Of a stretch of DNA of 64,000 nucleotides, positions 1-9,348 are shown piece by piece. Source of the stretch: CAIWHR01 sp963734085 (GTDB lineage Bacteria; Pseudomonadota; Gammaproteobacteria; Burkholderiales; Casimicrobiaceae); NCBI GenBank assembly GCA_963734085.1, contig CAVTFT010000007.1:620001-684000 (forward strand), read 5' to 3'. The translations under genes and the position numbers were made by a program. The stretch's first letter is position 1. Every line of letters begins with the position of its first letter. The notes under the pieces were generated by a model. That model did no database searches. It saw only the letters and a program-made list of their open reading frames with translations, and was not told where the DNA came from.

Positions 1-319
1 TCGTGAGGTTTTCCTCGATGGTCAGTGCTCCGAACACGCCGCGGCCCTCGGGCACCATCGCGAGGCCGCGGCGCACGAGCTCGAACGCCGGCCTCCCGGT
101 GACATTCTCGCCCGCATAGCGGATCGTCCCGGACTTGATCGCGAGCAAGCCGCAGATGCCTTTCAACGTCGTCGTCTTGCCCGCGCCGTTGGCGCCGATC
201 AGGCACACGAGCTCGCCTTCACCAACAGTAAGATCAATGCCTTTGACGGCCTGGATGCCGCCGTAGGCCACTTCGAGCTTCGCTAGCTCGAGAAGCGGGG
301 CGCCGCCATGCCCGGCCAT
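1..319 (-). CDS. livF: Branched-chain amino acid ABC transporter ATPase LivF (partial)
   Basis: This is the N-terminal part of the second ATPase of a LIV-type high-affinity branched-chain amino acid importer; the 3' part lies outside the window. Reading from the ATG at 319 it begins MAGHGGAPLLELAKLEV, has the Walker A GANGAGKTTT near residue 40, and runs to VPEGRGVFGALTIEENL, which is typical of LivF. Its start overlaps the livG stop as TGATG, so the two are translationally coupled. It follows livK-livH-livM-livG in the same direction. The substrate could also be another hydrophobic amino acid or amide, since this family is broad. Confidence 0.93.
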   Translation of the reverse strand, partial: MAGHGGAPLLELAKLEVAYGGIQAVKGIDLTVGEGELVCLIGANGAGKTTTLKGICGLLAIKSGTIRYAGENVTGRPAFELVRRGLAMVPEGRGVFGALTIEENLT

Positions 320-1122
320 CAGGCTGCGCCTTGCAAATTGAGCGCGACGTCGCCGCCGAGGTACGCCGCGATCACCTTCGGATCCTTCTGCACGTCGGCG
401 GCGGAGCCTTCGGCGATCTTGCGTCCGTAGTCGAGCACCAGCACGCGGTCGCAAACGCTCATCACGAGCTTCATGTCGTGCTCGATCAGCAGGATCGTCG
501 TGCCGTCGCGGCGGATGTCGTCGAGCAGCGCCTTCAGCGCTGTCGTTTCGGTGGCATTCATCCCTGCGGCCGGCTCGTCGAGCGCGAGGAGCTTCGGCTC
601 CGTCGCGAGCGCACGCGCGATCTCGAGCCGGCGCTGGTCCCCATAGGCGAGATGCTTGGCGAGCGAGTTTGCGCGCTTCGAGACGCCGACGTACTCGATC
701 AGCTCGTGGGCGCGCCGCTCGATGGCTTTCTCCTCGGCCCGCGTTCCGGCATCGCGAAAGATCGCCCCGAGCACGTTCGCATGCGTGCGCACGTGACGGC
801 CGATCATCACATTCTCGAGCGCGGACAGGTTGGCGAAAAGGCGAATGTTCTGGAACGTGCGGGCGATGCCGCGTGCGGCGACTTCGTTCGGCTTGAGTCC
901 CGTGAGCGGCGCGCCGTCGAACGTGAACTCGCCTTCGTCCTGCGCATAGATGCCGGTCAGCACATTGAACAGGGTCGTCTTGCCGGCGCCGTTGGGGCCG
1001 ATCAGCCCGTAGATCTCGCCGTGGTTGATCGTGAAGCCGACATCGGCAAGCGCATGGACGCCGCCGAAACGCTTGCTGACGGCGCGTGCCGACAGCAGGG
1101 CCAGATGGTGGTCGACGCTCAT
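319..1122 (-). CDS. livG: Branched-chain amino acid ABC transporter ATPase LivG
   Basis: A 267-residue cytoplasmic ATPase that powers the LIV transporter together with LivF. Walker A GPNGAGKTT is at residues 42-50. The ABC signature appears as LAYGDQRRLEIARAL, followed by Walker B LLALDEPAAGMN and the switch histidine in LLIEHDM. The start is the ATG at 1122, which overlaps the livM stop as ATGA, and the stop overlaps livF. The long insert between Walker A and the signature and the C-terminal GRKIAEGSAADVQKDPKVIAAYLG block match LivG and not LivF. Exact ligand specificity cannot be read from the ATPase. Confidence 0.95.
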   Translation of the reverse strand: MSVDHHLALLSARAVSKRFGGVHALADVGFTINHGEIYGLIGPNGAGKTTLFNVLTGIYAQDEGEFTFDGAPLTGLKPNEVAARGIARTFQNIRLFANLSALENVMIGRHVRTHANVLGAIFRDAGTRAEEKAIERRAHELIEYVGVSKRANSLAKHLAYGDQRRLEIARALATEPKLLALDEPAAGMNATETTALKALLDDIRRDGTTILLIEHDMKLVMSVCDRVLVLDYGRKIAEGSAADVQKDPKVIAAYLGGDVALNLQGAA

Positions 1123-2192
1123 CGCTTGGTCTCGAGTTCCCGCTTGCGCAGCGCCGAGGGCAGAATCCCGGCCGGGCGGAAGAGCATCATCAGCACCAGT
1201 GCGAGCCCGAACAGCAGCATCCGGATTACCTCGGGGTCGATCAGCGTCCGGCCGAAGAGCGCGACCTGGACGGGCTCGACCGTGTAACGGAGCACCTCGG
1301 GCACGAACGAGAGCAGGACCGCGCCGAGGATCACTCCCCAGATGTTGCCCATGCCGCCCAGAACGACCATCGACAGCACCATCACGGATTCGACCAGTAC
1401 GAAGCTCTCGGGGCTGATGAAGCCTTGCGTGGCGGCGAAGATGCCGCCGGAAATGCCGCCGAAGGAGGCGCCCATCGCAAAGGCGAGCAGCTTCATATTG
1501 CGCGTGTTGATCCCCATCGCGCGCGCGGCGATCTCGTCCTCGCGAATCGCCTCCCACGCGCGGCCGATCCGCGAGTCCTGCAGCCGCAGGTTGAGCACGA
1601 TGATGCCGAGGAGAACGAGGAGCAGCAGGTAGTAGTACTTGATCGGGCCGATGAACGCGAGCCCGCCGATGGTCTCGTTCTGCGCGAAGTTGAAGCGGTC
1701 GATCCGGAACGGGTCGATCAGATAGATCCCTTGCGAGCCGTTGGTCAGGTTGAACGGCTGCGACAGGTTGTTCAGGAAGATCCGCACGATCTCGCCGAAG
1801 CCCAGCGTGACGATCGCGAGATAGTCGCCTCGCAGCTTCAGCGTCGGCGCGCCGAGCAGCACGCCGAACATGCAGGCGACCGCCGCGCCGAGCGGCAGGA
1901 TGATCCAGAACGGCAGGTGCAGGTTGAACTGCGGCGAGGCGAGCAGCGCGTAGGTGTAGGCTCCGACCGCGTAGAACGCGATGTAGCCGAGGTCGAGGAG
2001 GCCGGCGAAGCCGACCACGATGTTGAGGCCGAGCGCGAGCAGCGCGTACAGGATCGCGAGGTTGGTGATGCGCACCCACGCCGTTCCGATCCCGGTGAGC
2101 ACGAACGGGAGGAGCACGAGCGCGATCGCGACCAGCGCGAGCCCGAGCCACGCGCCGCGCGGATGCTGTCTCGGATCGATCAGCCGATGCAC
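1119..2192 (-). CDS. livM: Branched-chain amino acid ABC transporter permease LivM
   Basis: A 357-residue inner-membrane permease that pairs with LivH to form the translocation channel. It has many hydrophobic segments and the family blocks LGLNIVVGFAGLLDLGYIAF and GAPTLKLRGDYLAIVTLGFGEIVRI. The EAA-type loop GRAWEAIREDEIAARAMGIN contacts the ATPases. The GTG start at 2192 gives the expected MHRLID-type short cytoplasmic head and lies 12 bases after the livH stop. The gene ends by overlapping livG (ATGA). Confidence 0.95.
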   Translation of the reverse strand: MHRLIDPRQHPRGAWLGLALVAIALVLLPFVLTGIGTAWVRITNLAILYALLALGLNIVVGFAGLLDLGYIAFYAVGAYTYALLASPQFNLHLPFWIILPLGAAVACMFGVLLGAPTLKLRGDYLAIVTLGFGEIVRIFLNNLSQPFNLTNGSQGIYLIDPFRIDRFNFAQNETIGGLAFIGPIKYYYLLLLVLLGIIVLNLRLQDSRIGRAWEAIREDEIAARAMGINTRNMKLLAFAMGASFGGISGGIFAATQGFISPESFVLVESVMVLSMVVLGGMGNIWGVILGAVLLSFVPEVLRYTVEPVQVALFGRTLIDPEVIRMLLFGLALVLMMLFRPAGILPSALRKRELETKR

Positions 2193-2204
2193 GATTCGCG
2201 AGCC

Positions 2205-3209
2205 TCAGGCGCGATCGGCGACGCGCTCACCGAGCAGTCCGGACGGGCGGAAGATGAGCACGGTGATGAGGACGAGGAAGGCGAACACGTCCTGGTAGTT
2301 GCTGCCGAACAGCGTCATGTTCGGGTCGGTGGCGCAGCGCTGGGCGATCGCGTCGGACCAGCCGGAGAGCTGGCAGAGATTGGTGAGATCGCCTACATAG
2401 CCTGCGCCCAGCGCCTCGATGATGCCGAGCAGCACTCCGCCCAGCATCGCGCCGGCGAGGTTGCCGATGCCGCCCAGCACGGCGGCCGAGAACGCCTTGA
2501 GCCCGAGGATGAAGCCCATCTGGTACTGGGCGATTCCGTAATAGGTCCCGACCATCGAGCCGGCGACCGCGCCCAGCCCCGCGCCGATGACGAACGTCAA
2601 CGCGATCACCGTATTGATGTTGATGCCCATCAGCCCGGCGACCGCCTGGTTCTGCGAGGTCGCGCGCATCGCGATGCCGAGCTTCGTCCGGTAGACGAGC
2701 GCGAGCAGTCCCGCCATCATCAGCACCGACGTCGCGATGATCACGATCTGGACGTTGGTGATCGTTGCTCCGTCCGGATTGCCGGTGAAGTGGTAGGGTG
2801 TCACGGCGATGATCTGGGGAAACGACAGCGGATTGCGGCTCCAGACGATCATTCCGATGTGCTGCAGCACGATCGACAGGCCAATCGCGGTGATCAGCGG
2901 CGCAAGACGCGGCGCATTGCGCAGCGGCCGGTAGGCGACGCGCTCCAGCGCGTAGCCGACCGCCATGCAGACGGGAATCGCGACCAGCGTGCCGGCGACG
3001 ACGATCGCGACCGGCGGCAGGCCGGTGTGCGCGCCGACAAGCGCATTGATGACCGACAGCGTGGTCATCGCGCCGATCATCACCACCTCGCCGTGCGCGA
3101 AGTTGATGAGCTGGATGATCCCGTAGACCATCGTGTAGCCGAGCGCGACGATCGCGTACACGCTGCCCAGCGTCAGGCCGTTGACGATCTGCTGGAGGAA
3201 GATGTCCAC
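2205..3209 (-). CDS. livH: Branched-chain amino acid ABC transporter permease LivH
   Basis: A 334-residue inner-membrane permease, partner of LivM. The start is a GTG at 3209 giving MDIFLQQIVNGLTLGSVYAI, the standard LivH N-terminus. Later come INFAHGEVVMIGA, the loop GIAMRATSQNQAVAGLMGIN that docks with the ATPases, and GGIGNLAGAMLGGVLLG. The ribosome-binding site before the GTG is weak. The gene is 172 bases downstream of livK, and that gap contains a strong terminator. Read-through or a separate promoter must therefore supply livHMGF transcription. Confidence 0.95.
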   Translation of the reverse strand: MDIFLQQIVNGLTLGSVYAIVALGYTMVYGIIQLINFAHGEVVMIGAMTTLSVINALVGAHTGLPPVAIVVAGTLVAIPVCMAVGYALERVAYRPLRNAPRLAPLITAIGLSIVLQHIGMIVWSRNPLSFPQIIAVTPYHFTGNPDGATITNVQIVIIATSVLMMAGLLALVYRTKLGIAMRATSQNQAVAGLMGININTVIALTFVIGAGLGAVAGSMVGTYYGIAQYQMGFILGLKAFSAAVLGGIGNLAGAMLGGVLLGIIEALGAGYVGDLTNLCQLSGWSDAIAQRCATDPNMTLFGSNYQDVFAFLVLITVLIFRPSGLLGERVADRA

Positions 3210-3213
3210 GGTT

Positions 3214-3247
3214 CGGGGATCAGAGGTCAGGGATCGGGGATCAGAGG
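3214..3247. repeat. 13-bp direct repeat before livH
   Basis: The 13-mer CGGGGATCAGAGG occurs at 3214-3226 and again at 3235-3247, a period of 21 bases. A related GTCAGGGAT lies between the copies. It sits just upstream of the livH GTG. It may be only a simple-sequence duplication, and no function is evident. Confidence 0.7.
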
Positions 3248-3333
3248 AGACCGTGCGCCTGCGACGCCGCGATTCTCGGTCCTAAGCGCGCCTCGCCGCA
3301 ACCCTCGAGAGCCCACTCGCGCCGAAAAAGGGC

Positions 3334-3362
3334 AAAAAAACGGCGCCCCGGGGGACGCCGTT
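3334..3362 (-). terminator. Intrinsic terminator after livK
   Basis: On the minus strand, AACGGCGTCCCC is followed by GGGGCGCCGTT and then seven T residues. This is a classic GC-rich hairpin with a T tract, 20 bases past the livK stop. It probably makes the binding protein more abundant than the transporter subunits, as is usual for such operons. Confidence 0.85.
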
Positions 3363-3381
3363 AACTCGTCGCGCAGGCGCC

Positions 3382-4674
3382 TTATTTCTTCGGCGCTTCC
3401 TTCGCGTCCATGGCCGGAGCAGCCGGGGCCATCGCCGGAGCAGGCGCGGCCGCCGGAGCCGCAGCGGCCCCGGCTTCGATCTTCGTCGTCTTGCCGGCCT
3501 TGATGATCGCGACCGGCTCGACGTTGCCGTTCTTGAGCTGGAAGATCGTCATTTCGGCGTCCTTGCGGTCGCCCTTCTCGTCGAACTCGATGTGGCCCGT
3601 CGCGCCATCGAACTTGATCTTGCCGATTTCCGGCAGGTACTTGGCCGGGTCGGTCGAGTCCGCATGCTGCATCGCGGCGATAAGGATCTTGGCGGCGTCG
3701 TAGAAGAACGGCGCGTACTGCTTGACCTCGCCATACTTCGCCGTGAACGCCTTCTGGAATTCATGCGACGCCATCTGCGTCGGGATTCCCGCCTGCGAGC
3801 AGTACATGCCCTCGGCCGCCGCGCCGCCAAGCTTGGTCATCTCGCTCGTGCATGCGCCGTCGCCGAACGCGAACGTCGCCTTGATGCCGAGCTCGCGCGC
3901 CTGCTTGATCATCGGGCCGCCGGTGGCGTCCATCCCGCCGTAGAAGATCGCGTCGGGATTCTTGCCCTTCATCTTGGTGAGGATCGCCTTGAAGTCGGTC
4001 GCCTTGTCGTTGGTCTTCTCGCGGGCGACGACCTGCACGCCGTCGGCCTTCAGCGTCTTCTCGACTTCGTTGGCGAGCCCTTCGCCGTAGGCGGTCGCGT
4101 CGTCGGCGATCGCGACCTTCTTGGCCTTGAGCTCGCTGGCGATGTACGTGGCGATCGCCGGGCCCTGCTGGTCGTCGCGCCCGACGGTGCGAAAGACGTT
4201 GTTGAAGCCCTGCTCGGTCAGCTTCGGGTTCGTCGCCGAGCCCGAGATCATCGGAATGCCGGCCTGGTGGTAGACGGCCGAGGCGGGAATCGAAACGCCG
4301 GAATTGAGGTGCCCGACCACGCCGGCGACCTTGGCGTCGACCAGCTTCTGCGCGACCGTCGGCCCCATCTTCGGGTCGGCCTGATCGTCTTCGCTCATCA
4401 TTTCGAACTTGATGACCTTGCCGCCGATCTTGACCTTCCTTTCGGTGGCTTCGTCGACCGCCAGATGGACGCCGTTCTCGTCGTCCTTGCCGAGGTGCGC
4501 GATGCCGCCGGTGAGCGGGCCCGCAACACCGATCTTCACGATGGCGACTTCCTCCGCCGGGGCGGCGGCGGCCTTCGGGGCTTCGGCCTTCTTCGGCTCC
4601 TCCTTGCCGCAGCCGTAGACGATGAGCAGGGCGGACGCAACGACTGTGAGGCCGAGCTTGTGGGTCATTTTCAT
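3382..4674 (-). CDS. livK: Branched-chain amino acid ABC transporter substrate-binding protein LivK
   Basis: A 430-residue binding protein of the Leu/Ile/Val receptor family (two periplasmic lobes). The start at 4674 is set by GGAGG six bases upstream; the open frame continues further upstream without a start signal. The hydrophobic leader ends VYGC followed by KEEPKKAEAPKAAAAP, which suggests a lipid-anchored or signal-peptide-cleaved protein, although VYGC is not an ideal lipobox. Family blocks include VKIGVAGPLTGGIAHLGKD near the mature N-terminus and GVVGHLNSGVSIPASAVY. The last 30 or so residues are an Ala/Pro-rich tail ending APKK, which ordinary LivK proteins lack. It heads the liv operon. 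Confidence 0.9.
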   Translation of the reverse strand: MKMTHKLGLTVVASALLIVYGCGKEEPKKAEAPKAAAAPAEEVAIVKIGVAGPLTGGIAHLGKDDENGVHLAVDEATERKVKIGGKVIKFEMMSEDDQADPKMGPTVAQKLVDAKVAGVVGHLNSGVSIPASAVYHQAGIPMISGSATNPKLTEQGFNNVFRTVGRDDQQGPAIATYIASELKAKKVAIADDATAYGEGLANEVEKTLKADGVQVVAREKTNDKATDFKAILTKMKGKNPDAIFYGGMDATGGPMIKQARELGIKATFAFGDGACTSEMTKLGGAAAEGMYCSQAGIPTQMASHEFQKAFTAKYGEVKQYAPFFYDAAKILIAAMQHADSTDPAKYLPEIGKIKFDGATGHIEFDEKGDRKDAEMTIFQLKNGNVEPVAIIKAGKTTKIEAGAAAAPAAAPAPAMAPAAPAMDAKEAPKK

Positions 4675-4719
4675 CAATTTCCTCCGGGAAAGGGGGTTGG
4701 ACCAAATGGGCAACAGAAG

Positions 4720-4748
4720 ATTATTTGCTGTTGGCGTCGGGCTGTCAA
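4720..4748 (-). promoter_or_regulatory. Sigma70 promoter of livK
   Basis: On the minus strand TTGACA (plus positions 4743-4748) is followed by a 17-base spacer and AATAAT (4720-4725). This is close to consensus and leaves a leader of about 40 bases before the livK ATG. The 344-base gap 4675-5018 also has to carry the promoter of the divergent efflux adaptor, but no clear plus-strand -35/-10 pair is visible there. Confidence 0.75.
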
Positions 4749-5018
4749 TTGCGACGCTGCTGTCGTAACATGCTGCGCTTGCGAACGGCGGCAGCCAGCC
4801 GCACGCCGGCGCCGCCTGTCGCGCTCCGGCGCAGTCCGTCGCAGCGCCCTTCCGGGAGCGCTGCGGGAAACTCAAACTACGGCCTTTTGCGAATCCGAAC
4901 CGGCGCGCCCGCGCATCCAAGCGGACGTTCTAGACAAAACGGGCCGGCCCGGCCAACCCGGGCCTGCTCTTCATGACCTGGCGGCCGCCGCACCGGCAGC
5001 CGCCGCGGGGGAGCATGC

Positions 5019-6206
5019 ATGACAAAACGATGGACCCGCCGCCGGTTCACTGTCGGCATCGTCGGACTGCTGGTCGTGGCGGCGATCGGCGGCAGCGTCG
5101 CGATGCGGATTGTCAAAAAGAACGCCGACGCCGCGGCCAAGGGGGCGCCGGTGACGCTCGAATTTGCCGCGTCCGACCTGGTTCGCGTCGAGCCGCACTC
5201 ACTTTCGCGCTGGCTGCCGGTCTCGGGGGCGCTGCAACCGGTACGCCAGGCGACGGTGAAGGCCAAGGTCTCGGGTGACGTCCGACAGATCACCGTCCGC
5301 GAAGGCGAGAGTGTGCAGGCAGGGCAGCTGCTCGCGCGAATCGACACGGCGGACCTCGAGGCGAAACTCATCGAGCGCAGCGGCGCGCTGGAGTCGGCGA
5401 GAGCTCAGCTCGCGCTCGCCGAAAAGACGCGCACGACCAATATGACACTGCTGAAGCAGAGCTTCATCTCGCAAAACGCATTCGACAATTCCGAATCGAG
5501 CTACAACGTGGCCCAGGGATCGGTCAAGTCCGCCGAGGCGCAGGTGCAGATTGCGCGGAATGCGCTGCGCGACGCGGTTGCGGTGTCGCCGCTGACGGGC
5601 ATCGTCGCCAAGCGCCACGTCCAGCCGGGTGAGAAAGTCGCTTTCGATTCGCCGCTCGTGACCGTCATCGACTTGAAGGACATGGAACTGCAGGCCGTCG
5701 TGCCGGCGACGGACGTTCCGGAGCTTTCGATTGGCAAGATGGTCGAGCTCAACATCGACGGCTTCGGCGACCGGCGGTTCTCGGGGCGCGTCGAGCGGAT
5801 CAACCCGGCGACCGAGCCCGGGACGCGCTCGATCCTGGTCTACGTCGGCATTCCGAACCACGACGGCTCGCTGCGCGGCGGGATGTTCGCGACCGGGCGG
5901 ATCGCGCTCGCCGCGGGCGCCCCCGTGCCGACGGTTCCCGCGACCGCGTTGCGCACCGAGGCGGGGCAGTCGTTCGTCTGGACGCTCGAGGACGGCAAGC
6001 TCGTCAAGCGCATCGTCATGACGGGCGCACGCGACGACACGGCCGGCCGCATCGAGCTCCGCACGGCACTGCCCGCGAGCGCGCTCGTGCTCGCGGCGAA
6101 ATTCGACAACCTCAAGGATGGCGCTCCGGCGATGGTGAGGGCGCCATCGGCAACGCCTGTGCCGGCGGCGGCGCCGACGTCGGGCTCAACACAGGTCGCC
6201 GGCTGA
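5019..6206 (+). CDS. RND efflux periplasmic adaptor (HlyD/AcrA family)
   Basis: A 395-residue membrane fusion protein that would bridge the RND pump encoded next and a TolC-type channel. It has an N-terminal membrane anchor (TVGIVGLLVVAAIGGSVAM). A lipoyl-like half-motif VKAKVSGDVRQITVREGESV and its partner VSPLTGIVAKRHVQPGEKV flank a coiled-coil hairpin (residues roughly 115-175). Beta-barrel and membrane-proximal segments follow, and the tail is Ala/Pro-rich. The start ATG has GGGGGAG five bases upstream. It is 19 bases from the pump gene, so they form one operon. The exported compound is unknown. Confidence 0.92.
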   Translation: MTKRWTRRRFTVGIVGLLVVAAIGGSVAMRIVKKNADAAAKGAPVTLEFAASDLVRVEPHSLSRWLPVSGALQPVRQATVKAKVSGDVRQITVREGESVQAGQLLARIDTADLEAKLIERSGALESARAQLALAEKTRTTNMTLLKQSFISQNAFDNSESSYNVAQGSVKSAEAQVQIARNALRDAVAVSPLTGIVAKRHVQPGEKVAFDSPLVTVIDLKDMELQAVVPATDVPELSIGKMVELNIDGFGDRRFSGRVERINPATEPGTRSILVYVGIPNHDGSLRGGMFATGRIALAAGAPVPTVPATALRTEAGQSFVWTLEDGKLVKRIVMTGARDDTAGRIELRTALPASALVLAAKFDNLKDGAPAMVRAPSATPVPAAAPTSGSTQVAG

Positions 6207-6225
6207 CGGCGAAGGGAGAAACGCC

Positions 6226-9200
6226 GTGTGGATCACACGCGTCTCGATCAAGAACCCGGTGTTCGCCACGATGGTGATGGTCGGCATCGTCGTGCTCGGC
6301 CTGTTCTCGTACGCGCGGCTGCGCGTCGAGCAGATGCCGGACGTCACGCTGCCGTTCGTCGACATCGAGACCGTGTATCCGGGAGCGTCGCCCGAGGTCG
6401 TCGAATCCGACGTGACCAAGCCGATCGAAAACGCGGTCAATACGGTTACGGGCGTCAAGCGGATCTACTCGAACTCGCGCGAAGCGCGGAGCCAGGTGTT
6501 CGTCGAGTTCCGCCAGGGCACCGATGTCACCCGCGCCATACAGGAAGCCCGCGACAAGATCGCTTTGGTGCGGACGGACTTCCCGCGCGATGTCAAGGAT
6601 CCGCAAGTCGTCCGGGTCGATATCGAGGACAACCGCCCCACCGTGTCGCTCGCGGTTCTCTCGCCGACGGTCGAACTGCGCGAGCTCACCTCGCTCACCG
6701 ACCAGACCATCTCCAAGGCCCTCGAGAATATTCCAGGGGTCGCTCAGGTCACTGTCAACGGCCGGGTTACGCGGCAGATCCTGATCCAGATCAAGCCCAC
6801 CGCGCTCAACGCGCTTGGCCTCGGTGTCGATCAGGTCATCAGCGCGATCCAAAAGGCGAATCAGGACGTGCCGGCGGGGCGCCTCACGCGGGGACAGAAT
6901 GACGCGGTGGTGCGCGTCGAGGGCAAGATCAAGGATCCGGCGCAGTTTGCCCGCATCGTCGTCGCCCAGCAGGGCGGCGGGCCCGTGTACCTGTCGCAGG
7001 TCGCCGACGTCATCGACGGTGAGAAGGAGCAGGACTCGATTTCGCGGATCAACGGAAGGCCGTCGATCACGATCGACGTCCGCAAGGCGCAGGACGCCAA
7101 CATCGTCGAGACCGGTGCCGCTGTGCGCGCCGCGGTCGAAGGATTGAAATCGCGCCTGCCGCCGGACGTCGAGGTGCGGATCGTCAACTCGCAGGCCGAT
7201 CAGGTCGAAAAGAGCGTCGACCGGGTCAAGAGCACGATTCTCGAAGGCGCGCTGCTCACCGTCTTGATCGTCTTCCTCTTCCTGCATTCCTGGCGGAGCA
7301 CGATCATCACCGGGCTCACGCTGCCGATTGCGGTCATTGCCACGTTCATCGCGCTCTACGCATTCGGCTTCACGCTCAACATGATGACGCTGATGGCGCT
7401 GTCGCTGTGCATCGGATTGCTGATCGACGATGCCATCGTCGTGCGCGAGAACATCGTTCGACATCTTGGCATGGGCAAGACGCACCCCGCGGCGGCGCGC
7501 GAGGGCACCGACGAGATCGGGCTCGCCGTCATGGCGACGACGTTCGCGATCGTCGCCGTGTTCGTCCCCATCGCATTCATGAAGGGGATCATCGGCCAGT
7601 TCTTCTTCCAGTTCGGCCTCACCGTCGCGGTCGCCGTGCTGATGAGCCTCTTCGTGAGCTTCACGCTCGACCCGATGCTGTCGTCCGTCTGGCACGATCC
7701 ACCCGGCTCGCGGTTCCGCCGCGCGCGCTGGCTCGGGCGATTCATGGACCGCGTGGAGAGCGTCGTCGTCTGGCTGCACAAGGTCTACGGACGCATGCTC
7801 GAATGGGCGATCGGTCATCGCGGCATCGTGCTTTTGTTGGCGGCGGCAATCTTCGTCGCGAGCTTCGGGCTCCTGCCGTTCATCGAGAAGGAGTTCCAGC
7901 CGCAGGTCGACGAGGGCTTCATCTCGTTGCGCCTCAACACGCCGGTCGGCACGAGCCTCGAGTACACCGACACCAAGGTGCGCGAGGTCGAGGAAGCGCT
8001 GAAGGCGTTCCCCGAAGTGCGGCTCGCGCTGACGAACGTCGGAACGCAGGACGGACGCAATTACGCCCGCGTCGACCTCCGCCTCGTCGATCGCACTACA
8101 CGCAATCGCTCGCAGAAGGAAATCGAGAGCGCGATCCGCGCGGCATTGAAGCCGATCCCGGGCGTCGAGCTCGCGCTGGGATACGACCGGCCGATCTGGG
8201 TGAACCTGCTCGGCCCGGACCCGGACACGTTGAAGACCCTGATCAATGAATTCGCAGACAAGGTGGCGAAAGTCCCCGGCATCGCCGACATGGAGACTTC
8301 CGAAAAGGCCTTAGTCCCCGCGCTATCGATCCGCCTCAACAACGACGTCGCGGCCGACCTCGGGGTGACGGTGCAGCAGGTCGGATCGACGGTCCGCACG
8401 CTGCTCGCGGGCGACACGGTGAGCTACTGGCTCGCGCCGGATGGGCAGAATTACGAGGTCAACGTCCAATTGCCGCGGCAGGATCGGCGGCTTGCCTCGG
8501 GATTGGCCAACCTTTACCTGTCCACCAACAAGCGGGGCCCGGCGGGCGAGCTCATCATGGTGCCGCTCCGCCAGGTCGCCGAAATCGTGGAGACGACGAG
8601 CCCGCAGATCATCAAGCGGCAGGATCTGCAACGGCGCGTCGCGCTCTACGCGAACGTCGAAGGGCGTGGCTCCGGCAACGTCAGCGACGATATCGGCAAG
8701 ATCATGAAGGCTACCGATCTCCCACCCGGTTACCGCTTCGTCGTGGCCGGACAGCAGGAGGACACGCAGGAATCGTTCACGGCGCTGGTGGCCGCGCTGG
8801 GCCTCGCGATCATCTTCATCTATCTCGTGCTCGCTTCGCAGTTCGCGAGTTTCGTGCAGCCCGTGGCGATCATGATGTCGCTGCCGTTCACGCTGATCGG
8901 CGTGCTCCTCGCGCTTCTGCTCACGGGAACGTCGCTCAACATCCTGTCGATGATCGGCTTCGTCATGCTGATGGGTCTTGTCACCAAGAACGCGATCCTG
9001 CTCGTCGACTTCGCCAATCGCACGCGACGCGCCGGCGCGAGCCTGCACGACTCGCTGTTGACCGCCGGGCAGGTGCGCCTGCGGCCGATCATCATGACGA
9101 CGTCGGCGATGATCTTCGGGATGCTTCCGCTCGCGCTCGGCCTCGGCGAGAGCGGTGAGACCCAGGCGCCGATGGGACGCGCGATCATCGGCGGGGTGAT

Positions 9201-9348
9201 CACGTCGACGTTGCTGACGTTGATCGTCGTGCCGGTGATCTACAGCTACCTCGACGCCTGGGCCGAACGCCGCAAGGCGAAGCGCGCCGCCCGCGCGGCA
9301 CGCCAGGCGGCGGCCGCGCCCGAAGCGGCGCATGGTCCCGCCGAGTAA
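6226..9348 (+). CDS. RND multidrug-type efflux pump, inner-membrane component
   Basis: A 1040-residue proton-driven RND transporter of the HAE-1 type: 12 transmembrane helices and two large periplasmic loops in duplicate halves. The proton relay is intact, with the Asp pair in GLLIDDAIVV at about 401-402 and Lys in GLVTKNAILLV at about 921. The GTG start at 6226 gives MWITRVSIKNPVFATM and is preceded by a GGGAG-like site. The length equals that of AcrB-type pumps. Sequence alone does not distinguish drug, solvent or dye substrates. The C-terminus is Ala/Arg-rich. Confidence 0.93.
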   Translation: MWITRVSIKNPVFATMVMVGIVVLGLFSYARLRVEQMPDVTLPFVDIETVYPGASPEVVESDVTKPIENAVNTVTGVKRIYSNSREARSQVFVEFRQGTDVTRAIQEARDKIALVRTDFPRDVKDPQVVRVDIEDNRPTVSLAVLSPTVELRELTSLTDQTISKALENIPGVAQVTVNGRVTRQILIQIKPTALNALGLGVDQVISAIQKANQDVPAGRLTRGQNDAVVRVEGKIKDPAQFARIVVAQQGGGPVYLSQVADVIDGEKEQDSISRINGRPSITIDVRKAQDANIVETGAAVRAAVEGLKSRLPPDVEVRIVNSQADQVEKSVDRVKSTILEGALLTVLIVFLFLHSWRSTIITGLTLPIAVIATFIALYAFGFTLNMMTLMALSLCIGLLIDDAIVVRENIVRHLGMGKTHPAAAREGTDEIGLAVMATTFAIVAVFVPIAFMKGIIGQFFFQFGLTVAVAVLMSLFVSFTLDPMLSSVWHDPPGSRFRRARWLGRFMDRVESVVVWLHKVYGRMLEWAIGHRGIVLLLAAAIFVASFGLLPFIEKEFQPQVDEGFISLRLNTPVGTSLEYTDTKVREVEEALKAFPEVRLALTNVGTQDGRNYARVDLRLVDRTTRNRSQKEIESAIRAALKPIPGVELALGYDRPIWVNLLGPDPDTLKTLINEFADKVAKVPGIADMETSEKALVPALSIRLNNDVAADLGVTVQQVGSTVRTLLAGDTVSYWLAPDGQNYEVNVQLPRQDRRLASGLANLYLSTNKRGPAGELIMVPLRQVAEIVETTSPQIIKRQDLQRRVALYANVEGRGSGNVSDDIGKIMKATDLPPGYRFVVAGQQEDTQESFTALVAALGLAIIFIYLVLASQFASFVQPVAIMMSLPFTLIGVLLALLLTGTSLNILSMIGFVMLMGLVTKNAILLVDFANRTRRAGASLHDSLLTAGQVRLRPIIMTTSAMIFGMLPLALGLGESGETQAPMGRAIIGGVITSTLLTLIVVPVIYSYLDAWAERRKAKRAARAARQAAAAPEAAHGPAE

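Noticed and set aside
1086..3503. Plus-strand open frame of about 800 codons across the liv genes
   Set aside because: It is antisense to livG, livM and livH, all with clear family motifs. The predicted protein is Arg/Asp/Gln-rich low complexity, the usual shadow of GC-rich third positions.
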